Below are positions 45,701 through 60,700 of a DNA stretch of 64,000 bases, one piece after another; position 1 is the first letter of the stretch, and every line of letters starts with the position of its first letter. The translations under genes and the position numbers were made by a program. The stretch is taken from assembly GCA_922989275.2 (NCBI GenBank), contig OV277864.1, forward strand, positions 46,871,550 through 46,935,549. The letters run 5' to 3'. Under the pieces are notes generated by a model that had not been told where the DNA came from, made no database searches, and worked only from the letters and a program-made list of their open reading frames with translations. Origin of the DNA: Gari tellinella. Its lineage: Eukaryota; Mollusca; Bivalvia; Cardiida; Psammobiidae.

Positions 45701-48700
45701 TAACACTTTCGTTTAATGGATTCAACGATCGCAAGCGATAATCATTGCATTTGATCATGCTGCACCAATTTCAACAGATTACGAGCACATTTTGCAAATC
45801 GGTTTTAAAGAGATACTTTAATTGTTAGTGATTTTGTTGTGGTGAGATAATCCGTAAAATTAAACAATTGAAGGCAGTTTTCAAATTGACATAATTGAGG
45901 CAATTGTTTGCCAAACTAATAAAACGATTTAACATTTGAACCCCAAATTCTGCTGAGCACGACTAGACTGACATTTGCAAACATTCCAGGGGCTCTAGAT
46001 AAGAGGGAGTAAACTGCACAAGTCAAACATTTTCCTGCTTATGTTAGCATCAAGTCCTATGGTGTTAATACTCATTAGAATCGTCTCTTTGAGACGATTC
46101 TAATGTGTAGTGACACCATAGGGTTTAAATCAGAAATAAAAATTTTAGTTTTAGAAATACCCCCCTTATCTGAAGCTCTGCCTTCTTGAACAAAACACAT
46201 CTGATCATGATGCGGACTGTTTCACATTGAGTTTAGCCCCATCCTCACTGAACCGTCAAATGAACCCCACTTTTATCCAATTTAGTATATACTTCGGGTC
46301 TAAATGTCTTTTTTGTGTCGATGGGTCGTAAAACACCATTCATTAATTAAATTCCAATTTAGTATAGTCTACATTGGGCTGGTAAGGTTTCTTGGTTTTA
46401 TTCTTGCAAAAATAACAATGTAGACCCGGATCAATTGGTCCCTTCAGGTTTTTTTTGAGGACCTGTTTTGGGGTGGTCGAATCACCACTGTAAACAGTGC
46501 AGAACCTCTTCAGAAGTTTTAACCTCTTCGTGCTAAGCGGGACCTGGCTAAATATTGCTTACAACTTAGATCCAGATCAGACGCCGCGTCTGAGTTGGCT
46601 TCAAGACAATTACCGTTCATATTCATATTGGCTTCAGTTTAAAAAGATACAAACTATTTTTTAATTTTTTCGCAGATGATATATCTCAAGGTTAAATGTA
46701 CAAAGGCATGTTTTAAAACTATGCCGCTGATATAGTCTTGAACTAGGCTATTAAGAGTTTGAGTTGAGTCTGAGATTATTCTCAGGCATTCTACAGTTTT
46801 TCCTCATATCTGTCTGCTTGTATCCGGTCTCAGACTAAACTCTTTTATAACCTTGGGCTAAGGACATGTTCATCATCAGAAGATGGCGTCCGTTGTTGTT
46901 TCTCAACTAAAGTCTGGAGTCGTTTGGACTGAAGTAACCTAAATATGAGCGTCAAATAGATTACTCGATAACTGACCAAGATCTTAACCGTTACAAAACC
47001 CTGTGCACTCGGGTGAAATTAGACGCCGAGTAACTGGATTGAAACTGTTTGACACTTTGATGATATTTGCAGAAAGAAAATGTCTTTGAATCAAATTTTA
47101 GAAATGTTGCAGACAAAATAATTGACAGATGACAATTACATAGCGTACAGAAAGAGGACTGCCATAGAGCGTATTCTGCTTTACTTTCATCCTGTTTTAA
47201 GTTGTCACGTGTTAAAACTAGAAACAAACTATGGGGTAAAGGAAAGGGTTAAAATCGCACTTGAAAAAATAGAACATCTGGAAATCTTAGGAGTCTTACG
47301 ATCAACTTATGGCAGCCCTTTCGAAGGTTATTTACTACTGACTAACCTTAAGGTGTAAGCCCGATTCCTCCATCCTGCCTTTAGGCGCCGTCTTATCGGA
47401 GTATGGAACAGCTTTGTCACAGCCTCGCCTTCAGCTTGAAAGACAATATTATACCATACAGTCAAACCTTGTATTAATTGAAGTAAACAAATAAGTCCAA
47501 AATAATCTCTTTTATTTTCATGACGTCATCTACTTTAAATAATTGAAGTATGTTTAAATTATAAATTTTACTTACAGTGGAGAATACATTATTCTTTCCC
47601 GTTTAAACGAAACGAAACGCAAACGCAAAACACTAAAACGTAGAAAAATGCAACTTTTGGACAATTCTGGTAATTCATGTTTATCTTGGTGGCAAACAGT
47701 TCGGAGCCTGATCAGACGCCGGGTTACCCGGCGTCTGATCTGGCTCCAAACTGTTTGCAAGAGAAATAATAGTTTTAGCGTAAACGCGTTTATTGGGAAA
47801 GAATAACGTTTTCTCCACTGTAAGTAAACAAATGGGTCCAAAATAACATTCACTGACATGATGTCATCTACTTTAAACAAATGTAGTCTGTTTTAATTGT
47901 CAATTTTAAATTTCTATAAAATAATATATTATATAATTTGAGATAATGATGTATCCAGGTAGTTGAGGGATGAACGCAATTAAATTAGAGAATTGCAAAT
48001 ACTACATACAGCTATAGTACTGAAATGAAATTTAGTGACACCTATATTATGAAAATTAAACAGAGATAATTGATTTTATAAGATACAGGTGACGATCACC
48101 TACCTTAAACCTCTGCTTATTACACAAGTTTAGTGGTAGTAATAGTGAAGAGTTTACTGTGTCGCTATTTCTACCACACAAACGATTCACCAGGGGCCCG
48201 TTTCATAAAACTTCGTACGAAAAAATCGATCGTAAGTCAAAACTTTAAAATGCATTTAATTTCTTATTTCTCTATTTAATCCGGTCTTGTGACATATTTT
48301 TGGAATCGTCTTTTCAAGACGATTCCAAACAAATGTCACAAGACAGGATTAGATGGAGAAATAAAAAAAATAGTGAGACTTTTATAATCAGACTTACGAC
48401 AACATTTGTCGTACGAAGTTTTATGAAACGGGCCCCAGATCGGAATGAAAAAAAGAATGAAATCTCTTCTGAATTAACGTCTAGGATTCACTCACAAAGC
48501 ACTTATATGAAATAGTAGAAAGTAGCATGATGAAACGCCACAATCAGGGTTTGCACTGTAGAATGAAATTGTCCATCAAACGGTTTAAGGGTGAATGAAT
48601 TAACAGTCTAAAAACCATAAGTAAACCTTATTGTTAGAGGCAGCTATATATGATCTTTTATATCATTTACCTATACACGATGGCGCTTCACCTGTTAGGC

Positions 48701-51700
48701 TACCATCTATTTGACATGCACGTTCAAGATTCCCTTCCTGCAAAACGAATCCTTCGTGGCACGAATATTCTGCAACATCGCCGTGAAGTATCGATTTATT
48801 AGTTTTCATCATCGCATTGAACGGTTCTTCTATAATTGGGCAGCCATCTGTAATCATGTAGTAATGAGAGTTTTTATTGAACTAATGAACGATATTACCC
48901 CTGTCCCATTAACGTAATACTAAATGCCATGAAACACTGGCGAGATAATGAAATTGTTTCTTCTTAACCCTTCCGGTGTAGTTAATTACTTAACTTGCAT
49001 TTGCAATCAGTTTAGATTCTTATCATACACTGAGTAGATTCGGTGTCTGATTAGAATTCCGAAATGTTTCCAACTCGTATTAATGTTTCCTTAATCAAAA
49101 TGTCAAAACCTATTAAATTTGAAACACAATGTTGACCAAAGATTTTAAGCAAACGATAGTATGGTATTGAAAGAGTTAAAACCACATGAGATGCATTTAT
49201 CTTTAAATATTTATACATCCGCACAGTTATATATTTAAAACTGTAACACGAGATTTATATTGCTGTCTTCAGTAACATACATCACTTGACTAAATTTGTT
49301 TTCAAGGGTACGGAAAGAACTCAAAACAGTATTAACTAACGCATTATTTTTCTTGTAATTTGCAATTCCTTAGAGTGCTCTTGAATGCTGTGACGCAAGG
49401 AGTAAAATTAGGTCATTCTAGCAACATATTGATCTTGCCAAACAAGCAATATGTTTTACAGACCAAATCAAATCTAATGTTAACCTTTATCCTAACGTAA
49501 TAACGTCTGTTTTGAAATTGTTATTTGCCAAAAAATAATCATTTAAGATTTATAAATGTTGTAATTAAAGAATCTTAAAGATAGCGCTAAACAGTTTGAG
49601 TCAAATTTAGAAGCGGCTATACGCTGCATCTGGTCTGGATTGAAATTGTTTGTAAATATCATTCAAGACGCGATCGACAGATTAAGGGTTAACCAGGAAG
49701 GAATCTTCAATCTCAATGTTTTGTTGTCATTTGGTGACAGTTCAAGCATTTTTGACGCTATGTGAATAACTGATTGCTAATTATGAAATTTGAGGCGCGC
49801 CATGAGAAAACCAGATATTTTTACGTTGCAAACAGTCTCGATCCAATAGAGAACCGCAATCTCGTCTTTGACACAGCGGCTGGTCAGGATATACGCTAGT
49901 TGACATTCAAAACATCGACAACATTGTTTAGCAACATTATAAACATGTGAGCCGTGCCATGAAAAAAAACTGACTTATTGCATTGCAAACAGTGTAGATT
50001 TAGACTACTAGCCGCCGCATCGTTGACGCAGCGGCTGGCCTTTATATACACTGTTTGACACCCACATTTATCTAAAGCATTGTAATTAGCAGTAAAATAT
50101 ACTGTATTTGACAGTATAAACAAAACGAAGATGCAGAGCCTGGGATGAAAACGGTGCTTGGTCCGCACAATGTTGCAATATAATAAGACATTGTTATGGC
50201 ATTGCTCATTTATTTTATTCGCTAACTTACATGGATATATTCTGAATGTTTATGTAATCCCCGGAATATTTTCATTGAGCTAGTAAAATAACGTTCAACG
50301 GTTGTCAGCAGAATAAGCCGTTTTCTGTCGTAAAGTCATCTGTTTAATTTCATATCTTGTATGTATTTAAAACGCATATATAATATAAAACACAACGGAA
50401 AATATTATAAATGTCTATTAAAGTGCCCTCTCTATCTCCCTCTCTACAACAAAACCCAGTGGGAGACAAGGGTTGTGAATGTTGTTCGGCGGAAGTGGTT
50501 ATAGGGAGGGTACATTAATACCCTTAGAATACTTATCAGACAGTCTGAACCCAGATCAGACACAGCGTTAGTTATATTTATATTTTGTTTTTAAAATGTT
50601 CAATACGTTATTTTGGGAACAGAGACAAGCATTGTTGTAGGGAGAGAACCGTTGTTCGGAGGGTCATTATAGGGAGGTAGCACTGCAATATGGATCCTCG
50701 TCAGACAGCAAATACATCCAGTTCTGATATGGAGTAAAACTGTTCGCAAATCTATAGTAGAGGCTGCTGGCGGTGAAAGGGTTATATACCTCTTGTATGT
50801 ATTCTGTTTGACGAGGAGCATATAGCACAGGTCCGGGCACACTTTTGGACTGCAAACTCTCGGTAGTCTCTGCACATTGCTGGTGTTCGGTGTAATAGTG
50901 TTGAACAGTCTTGTCGTTCATCCAAACACATGTTTCCTGCTGATAAATAAGTTGAGTCTTTCAACTACAATAACTAAATTTCTGAATCTTTACGTTCGCC
51001 ACATTCAAGTTATTACACAAAATGACGTTCTATTAGTGAAAACGCTATGTCTCGAGAGGACGGTACTTGTCGATAATTTTCACAGAGGAGGCGGGGCATA
51101 TGTAATTTTTATTCGTGATAAAAAAATGGAACTCGGACAGCAAACATTTGGCGGATTTTGCAAGAATTTGTTCTTAACCGATGTATGCTTTATATTAGCA
51201 GAAACCTTGATTACCGACTAAAATACTTCTTTATTAATGAGATAACGTGCTAGAAAATTGGTATATCTTATAAACAGAAACTGTCTGCATTTCTTAATGA
51301 CAAAAAAATCGATATTTTTATCCTACTTTAAAATGACGTTATTTCCAAATGACGTCAAATCGGCATTTTCACGCCAAACATTCAAGTTGTAAAAAATGGA
51401 ACTTATCGTTTTGCTTTCGAATGTACACAGCTTCAGTAATTCGGTCAAGGCTATTCCTTATAGGGTACACATTATTCGTGTTATCAACCTCTAATATGGA
51501 TTAAACATACATGCGTACAAACAAAATGTTCATTTAATATTAGAAATTACAGCAAATATATTATAGATACAAGAAATGAACATGATTTTTCTGCATTTAA
51601 GCGAAATAAACGACAGAAAATTATCGGCAAAGTCATGGTAAATTTGCCCATAATTTTCTGTCGTTTATTTCGCTTGAACGCCGAAAACAAATAATTTCTT

Positions 51701-54700
51701 TTCTTATTATATTCTGGATCGCTCAAACTAATATACTAGCGTAATTGACATAACAGAGTTTTACAGATCGAAATCCAGGTCGGACTGGAAAATTGGAAAA
51801 GTGTAAAATAAAACATTGTTGTTTTAATGAAATAAAGTAATAGATAATGATACGCATATCATATCTGATAATATAACTAATCTACGAACGATTTACTAGG
51901 TGGGTGATATTGATGAAAACTGTTCGCAAAATATCAGTCAAAGTGGGTTGAACAGATCATAGACATTGTTTTTTCCCAATAATATAATTTGTCCTAAGGC
52001 TCATAACAAATAATTTGGAGTCCGGTCAGAATTCGGGACACCCTGTCTCTGGGGGTAAACTATTTCAAACGATCAGAAGAAAATGTTGGAATTGTTCAAT
52101 ATCCCGCTTATCTGGAGCACTGAAAAAAAGTGGTTAGGCCTTATTCTGCTGCACAGACGTCCGCTTTGATATTGCCGTGTGCAAAATTTGTTTACTTTAG
52201 ATTTATGCATTGTTTTTTCAATAAGAAATATCGGTATTTCAATTGTGCCTTAAATATACTTTGATCCAGTTGAATCAGGAATAAACATATAACTCACTAC
52301 CCACTGGAGCTTGAAATAGAAAATTCCTCGATTAAGTTTAGCTGATGTTGGAACTTTTACCATTGTTGTTTCAATATTTTGCACAATGACAAACATTGCC
52401 GACCCTGATTAGAAGGCTCATGAAGGTGTCCTGTGATAAGTCCTACACAGGTTGCTTAAAACAGGAGTACTCTTCACAGTACACTAAATTGTAAAGGGTG
52501 CGTTTTGGCGCAAAGACTAAATGTTCTAGATTTCAATTAAATAAATACTTATTAGTTTAAGTATGGTTCTATTTATGAAAATGATGCTAGTATAATAAAA
52601 TCTGAACAGACGCATAGTAACTCGGCGTCTGATCTACATTCAAAATGTTGTTATGTTTAATCCTTTACCTCATAGTCTGTATCTAATTGTCAACATTGTT
52701 GACGACTTAAAGCACATTAAGGTGAGACAGAATGCGCCCTAAAATGCACTTTAAATTATTTTCAGCCTGCTTTGAGCTAATACCTGATATGGAATAGAAC
52801 GTATTTCGAAAGCATCATACTCAGCTTTATATTATACAATGGAAACATTTTCTTCAGGAGAGGAATAGTTAAAAATGTTTAAAATATGTTTTTTGGAGTA
52901 ATAAGTTCAAGAGACCATTTACATTTCTCACCTCTACACGCTCGACCTAAGAGTGACCATGTGCCACCAGAGGTACATGTACTTTTATGTTGCTCTGATG
53001 AATTCATTCTGGAACACATGTACAGTATTGCTTCACCCACAAGGTAAAACTCCTTTAATTCTGGCATGAAAATAACGTCTTGGTGATACTTGCTTGGCTG
53101 TGAACAACCTACAGTCGACGCTGTAATGAGCCAAAACAGTAAATTATTGACCCCTGTGAATGCAAAAAGAAAATTTTCAAATTAGGTCCCGTCGATGTTA
53201 TACTATTCAGGGCTGTTGTTTCAACAAATATCAAAATAACAAACAGTGAACACTTTGATCAAAAGACTGCCGTATGAGTCCTTTGCTCAGGGTCTAGACT
53301 GTTGATGTATACTCGTTTCATGTGTACCGTTTGTAAATGACACGTACAGACGTCACAAATGATTAACCTTTTCTCCCATGACGTCATCAATTTTAACGTT
53401 TGTCATCTGATTTTAATTATTAAATTTAAATTTTAGGTAGATTCACATAAGATATACATGTACTAATAAGTGTAAGACATGTTGTACCATGGTCAGACAC
53501 TGCGTTCTGATGCGTCTGATCAGGATCGAATATGTTTGCAAGTAACGTTTGTACTTAGGGTAAGGCCGTGGAGAGTCTAAGGGGTTAAGGCAAAACTGTT
53601 CTTCTTTTTCTATTTTCTATATGTAACCTCAAAACATGCCCCTTACACTACTGGAAACATTCAACACCGAACTAAGTTGTATTATTGTACTGTTCATTTA
53701 CAGTGCTCAGATAAATCCCCACGAAATTGCATTCGAATCATTCAGTGTATATATAATATGAACCCGGAATGCGACAAATAGGTAATACCTAATAACCTTA
53801 TAACAATTTTAATAGGGGTTACAGTGGTAACGTCTGATCTATTTGAATACCTAACGAATGCCCTTGTCCTATATATCTTGATTTGTGTAATTCATAAAAG
53901 ATACTGTCTTGCTTTTGGATAAGGTCTTGATTTAGATAAGGAATTAATCAAATAGGTTTGAACAGTTCTGTAAGTTGGTTTACAATAAAACGACATTTAG
54001 CAATAAACATGTCGAAGACCAACTTTCCATAGTCGTTCGACAATACAACAACACACGAATAAACCCTGTGAAAATACAACCCTTTGAGAAGTTCTATAGA
54101 AGTGGAGTTTAACTTTTAACGCAAAATCTTTGGATTTTAGTACCAACAATTTTCAGTTGCTGTATGAGTTTTACACAATGTTGTTTGATCTATTAACATT
54201 TGCAACCTTGTAATACAACAATTTCATTTTCATAAAAGTAATGTTTATGTCGTTGTTTTAATACAGCGTGTTGCCATACAAATAATGCCTATTGCTACAA
54301 TGTTCAACAGAGAACTAAATAATTATTTCCCTACAATGACCTCACTGGCTTTAAACAATTGTCGTTTGCTTATTTATTTTGATTTAAGACACACCTTACT
54401 TTGATACATATTGTTCTCTGACTGCTGTCGTTGGCATTATTCTTTTCTTGATATTATATCCCTATATACAAATACAAACAAATACAGGCCCAACATTATT
54501 TTTTCGTACCAGATGGTTTGTATAAAATGGTTTATATGCTACACGATGTTGACGTCACTGCTTTTATGCAACGCAAGCTATTCATGGTATATTCACCGGT
54601 ATATGAATAAGCCTTGCGCGTCAAGTTTCAGAATTCCAGGTTTCGGTGCTACTTATAATGAACTTTGGGCGTGTCATTTCCATTTTAACCGTGAACAACT

Positions 54701-57700
54701 CACATCACCAACATTTATGTTGTCCTCCAAAGCACAAAGCTTAAAACAGTTCAATTATACTTTAAAACGTTTAAATGATAGTTATTTGCAAAACGCCTCT
54801 TCTCAATCGAACTGAAATGGCGGATTTAGTCGAGAACTAAACAATACGTCATCAATATAAATAATGACGTACCATGATGTAATTATTGAGATCACACAAC
54901 TTCCACAAATAGTTTCAGATTGAATAAGTGTAGGCAGGAGTTTTCCTCTCGTGTGATCTGGATTACACAACCACCTCGACTGATACAAGACCCCGGATCA
55001 CACACTGTGGTGATATTCCGTTTGTATAGTTCTCTGCACAAACACTGCAGAATTATTTCCCAGATGGGACCGTGCACGTAGACAATGTGAGACAATTTCA
55101 TAATTTAGGGTTTCAAAAAGTGATATGTTATCATTCTTACAAAGCAGTTTGACAATTTTCGATGATAATTTAACTTAATATAAAACCGCCTAAAAGCGCT
55201 TGCCATTAAATATGAAGTACAGTGTTCCCTCTCTACAACGGCCCTCCCAACAACGACCCCCTCCTTACAACGACCCTTGTCACAATTCCTTAAACATGAT
55301 AATTATGTCTAACGCCTTAACTTCTGCACTATCGTCTGCTTAAAATTGTCTTCTGCTAATTTTCGCAATATTACATTATCGACTATATGACAGAAAAAAA
55401 ATCTTATGAGGAGTAACAAACAGCTTGAATCCAGATCAGACGCCGCGTCATGCGGCGTCTGATCTGGATTCAAGCTGTTTGCAAATGTAAGTCAATTTCC
55501 CTCTCTATAACGACTCCCTCACACCAACGAACATATTTGTTGTCTCCCATTGGGTGTCGTTGTAGAGAGGGAGCGCTGTAACTCCAGAAACATAAATATA
55601 GAGCAGAACTCTTTGCATACTAGGTAATATTTTCGTCTGCAACAATTGTCGTCTGCTACTGTTCTAAACATAGAATTTTCAAAATTTCTTTTCAAAGCAG
55701 GGTCTGAATGTCTTACAGTTTTGATCCTGATTAGACGACGCGTTTCTCGGTGTCTCATCAAGATACAAACTGTTTGCAAAGGTAATCAATGCGGCACACG
55801 TATCCGCCGCTAGCATACAAAGAGTTAAGCTTGAATCCATAAAGTATGATCTCCCGTGATAGCAAAACAATAGTGTAGATAACATATCTATTATAAGCAT
55901 TATCACTACTTTAATGCTTTTTAACCCCTTCACTGCCATTCCGTCATATGTTTTAAACAATTAGTATCTGTTTAATTTCCCTACTATAGTCTTAGATTAA
56001 TTGACGGATGCAATATCATGATCAAACGACTGATCAGGGTCCAAACTGTTTGTCAATAACCATTGTGCTCGGGTTAAGGTAGATAAGGGATTAAACGAAT
56101 AGTTTTCCATATTACTTTATGTTTAAGCATTGTTAAATAGATATTGGGGAATAATACACAATCGCCTCAACAATTTGCAGAATGGTTTACCTCTTTCTCC
56201 GTAGTTGATTTGCAGTAATAAAGACAGATGTATGCTCAAAAAGGATTGAAAGTCAGGCATAAAGGTTGGTCAGTAGCAACCTACTGTCAATTAGCAAGGA
56301 CAGTTCCCTACATGTACGACTGGTAATCAGAATATAGTAAAAAACGGTGGTTTTAATTTTATTAGGAATTCATTAATGCGTAAAAGGTGCTTCTATAAGC
56401 GAATGAGTTTGACAAAAAGATCTTCATCAGGAAAGTAAAAAAGCTTTTATTTAACATTTCTTTAATTACATGTATTGTTTATTGTGTTGTGCAGTGATTT
56501 TTCTGTAGTGCGATTATTCAATAGAAGACTGGTTTTGTTAGAAAGGACAAGGTAAACGTAAATCAGAGACCAAATTTCAGGTCATAGTTTTCTTATATCT
56601 GCAATGTGTTTACGCTTACCTCGAGTCTTCTATTACATTGGTTATAGTGGTGATATAGAGTTTGGGGTTTTATTGGACAATACAGTGGAGAGGGCGTTAT
56701 TCTCTCCAATTTAAATAAAATTAATCCCTTTTGCAATGCAATAAAATGTAGAAAATCTGCCTCTTTTAGAATTCGTACGAATACTTTTTTTCTGAGTGAC
56801 CGTTTGGAACCTGGTCAGACGCCGGGTTATCCGGCGTCTGATTACGCTCCATACTAATTGCATCGGAAATTATTTTTTGAGTACCAACAGCATTTATTCG
56901 GAAAGACTACCATGCTCTCAACTGTAACACCAAAAACATATTTCGACATACATGATTTAGGTGTTTTCATCATGCTACACATGCCGCATGATCGTCTACA
57001 GCCTCGGGAGGCTTCAGGGTCACTTCCACAAAAGTCCTTGTCAGTTCTCATTAAATCCTGACAGTCGTCAAACAAATCAAAACATCGCCCTGAAAGCAGA
57101 CACAAAAAGTCAATACAGTAAACCCCTCTAAACCGGAACCTCTTAATACCAGAATTCTCTCTAAACCGGACAAAAATGTTGGTCCCGTTTCCAAACCTAC
57201 TTTAATTTAACCCATTTCACAAATAATATGCTATTTTACGCCTTTGATGTTTTCCTTCAATGAATAAAATACATTCATGAACAAGTATCATCAGAAATAT
57301 TTTCTATATTCTAGCAGATGATAGCTTAAAGCAGATTGAAAGTAAAGCAGAATGCGTCTAAGTGATCAGCTATATTACATACTAGAAACAAGCTATAGAT
57401 TAAAACCCCTCTTAACCGGAAACCCCTCTAAACCGGACATATATGTTGTCTCCACACATGCCCGGTTTAGAGGGGTTTCAATGTATTCACAAATTAGTTA
57501 GACAAATACGACTAAGATTTTATTCTATATTAATCATACCACTGTCAATTTTTTTTATCTGTTTTGACCCCTTCATCGCCGTTATATAGTTTCTAAAGAA
57601 TGGCCTTAAATGCTATTTTAAGGTAACATTTAAAGCTAATTGGCCGCAAAATGGCGATATGGCTGTTAACATAAAATGTAATGGCATCTTACCAGAGTCG

Positions 57701-60700
57701 AACATATTTGCTATTTTTGAACAGAAATTTCAGATAAATTGCATGGCAACTGAAATCAGTTGAAATCGAATTCCTACGACAAACACATAGAATATTATAT
57801 TATGTTGACTATAGGTTTTGATATTTTATGTTGTATTATCTGTAAAACCTCTCTATTTCGACCACTAAAAGGAAGGCTAATTGGTTGTAAAATTGTCAGG
57901 AAACAGCTTAAAGTAATGTGACAGTAAAGGAGTTCATAAAGGAGCTTTCTGTTTTACTGTAATCTTGCTTTAAGCAGTAACTTGCCATAAACTTCAAATA
58001 ATTCACGCTATTTAGTGGTCGTAATCTATAAGATTTTAGTATATTTTAAACATATAAACAGTCACAATTCAAAGAAAATTTAGGTCCAGATCTGACACCG
58101 AGTATTTTAGGCAGTTTGGTCAGTATCAAAATTGTTTGCGGTAAAGTCATATTTTTTTTAAATAAGTAAAAACGTAAATAATATGGAATTCACGAGACAA
58201 CATTTCTTTTACATGCGACATTACTATACACTTTCAAAGGGCATGTCCATCTTTGTTTAAACTCCACGAAGGCGTTGGTGACAACAAACTAGCATAAAAC
58301 ATTGCATGTGATATTTTCTTATAAATGCTGAAAAACAGATTAGATCCAGAGAACAAGCCAAGTTACGAGGCGTTTCATCTTGATCCAAACTGTTTAACAC
58401 GTTAACAATATTTTCTTAACAAAAAGGAAAATACAATCACTGCAAGAATTATTGCACACGACCAAAGTTGTAGATGTGCACATCCTAATATGCTTAAGAT
58501 TAAACTTTAAATAATCTATAGTTTTGCTACACCTAAAACAGCAAACTCTCTAAAGATTAGAAAACAAATAACAGCATGCGACATAATTCATTCAATCTTT
58601 TAGAGGCCGATGGCGCCTTGATTGGAATTTGCAAACAGTTTGGATCTAGATCAGACGCCGCGTTACGCGTCGTCTGAACTAGATCCAAACTGTTTGGCAC
58701 TCGTCTTTAAGTTTCTTCACTTTAGAAATACATTAATATTAATCTAATAAACTTTGTAGACGACAGTTTCAATGCAGGTGATATTACGACAGGATACTGG
58801 TTAACAACGGAGAACGACACTACTGTCTTATCACAAAAACAAGCACGTATATTGAGAGACATTATTCCCTAGGTTATATTATGCTACAATTTATAGTTGA
58901 AAATAGTAAAGGTGCATTTGCACCAACAATCGCACTGCGTAGACCACGATAAGTCAATAAGTTTAAGACTATTATCGTCGTAAGCGACTAAATTAAATGT
59001 TTGGCAAATATTGTAAATCCTTACCAGACACTTCGTCTTATCAAGATTCTATCATTTTGACACTCGTATCGATATTTCTTCATTCTTATTGCTTCAAATC
59101 CAATCGTACTTGAAATACTAGTTTAGGCAACAGATCGAACTCATACGATATTATGGCGGTGACTTTGTTAAGTCAAGCGATAAAGTATGAAGACAAAAGG
59201 GTTAATAAGAAACAAAATTTGATTTGATTTTTTTGAAATTGCATCTGACGATTTACAGTAGAGAAGATATTGATTTTTCGAAAAAAGCGCATTTACGCTA
59301 AAACAATAATTTTAACTGTAAACAGTTAAGAGCCAGGTCAGATCCCGTGTAATCCTGCTTCTGATCACACTCCAGACTATTTGCCACTGAGATTAAAATA
59401 AATCGTTCACATCTGTTAAGAACCAGTCATTTTGTGCATTTGATTGTATTGCGTCTCGTTTAAACGAGAAAGGGTTACATTTATTCTGCTAACTAAGCCA
59501 ACAGCAATTGAAAGAGAAATGGCATACTTTGAAATATTGGTGCTCCAAATATGAGCGAGATATTTATATACAATGTAATTGTAACAATTTCTTCAACATG
59601 TCTCCCAAACTACCCTCTGATATGGTTTTTAGAATCGTATCTGTGGGGCAATTTTAATACATACGAAATTGAAGGAAGATATACAGTTGTCTATGTACAG
59701 TGGAGAATCTGTTATTCTTTCCCGTTTAAACGCAAACGTACGCAAACGCAAAGCACTAAAACGTAGAAAAGAACAACTTATAGACAATTCTTATAATTCA
59801 TGTTTATCTTGGTGGCAAACAGTTTGGAGCCTGATCAGACGCCGGGTTACCCGGCGTCTGATCTGGCTCCAAACTGTTTGCACTGCAAATAATAGTTTTA
59901 GCGTAAACGCGTTTATTGGGAAAGAATAACAGATTCTCCACTGTATCTCTGATTTGAAAATACCGGTAATTGCAGCGTGTACCTGCATGCAAATTTCTAT
60001 TTACAATTAAACACCAAAACTACACTTTCTACGATGGTGAAATAAACACTTTGAACTCTAGCGACGAGGATACTCGTCAATTACAAGCACTGCATATGTA
60101 GAGTGTACACATGCCATATGCAAACAGTGTATATTCAGATCAGAGAACCACCTAACGGAACCCCCTGATCAGAATATGTACTGTCTGTTATTTAGTAATA
60201 TTTGGCAGAAAAACAAATAGTAATATATGGACTAGACTAAATTGGAAACTTGGAATTTCCATTAACAGTTTAAGGGTATAAAGGTGTTAATTGATACTCT
60301 TACTTAACTGACAGACGTCACAGTAATCACGATCGCAGCTCTCGGCATCAGTGTAGCACCAGGGCTGGATACCATGACCGGGGTTGCGGCAGAAGTTTTC
60401 TTTCAGATCCATGTCTGTTTCACTGAAATTATGGTAAAATACCTCGGTTACAACTGCTGCAGAGGTAAAGCCGTGTTTTCAACAATAACACCATGCTGTA
60501 CATTGCAAAAACCCGTATCCAAAGGCCCGAAACTGTCGTCACTCAGATCATTTGTAACATTTGCTACACGTAGGTTGCGTATCGCTTCTTTCAAACTGGT
60601 AACGATAACACATTATTTGATGTATTTACAAGTTAACTAATTTCATCCGCTATACTAATTCCAACTATACTGCTGATATGTATCAGACACTGAGACAACT

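Noticed and set aside
48300..48515. 71-codon ORF on the plus strand
   Set aside because: It lies mostly within the palindromic GGGGCCC-ended element, and its complement pairs with itself.
54892..55101. Cysteine-containing minus-strand ORF considered as another exon of the mosaic gene
   Set aside because: The cysteine spacing fits no module I know, the phases do not suit, and the stretch has inverted GTGTGATC words typical of a repeat.
56952..57089. ShKT modules as a secreted toxin gene
   Set aside because: The domain is widespread in non-toxin extracellular proteins and here is one of several modules in a large multi-exon protein.
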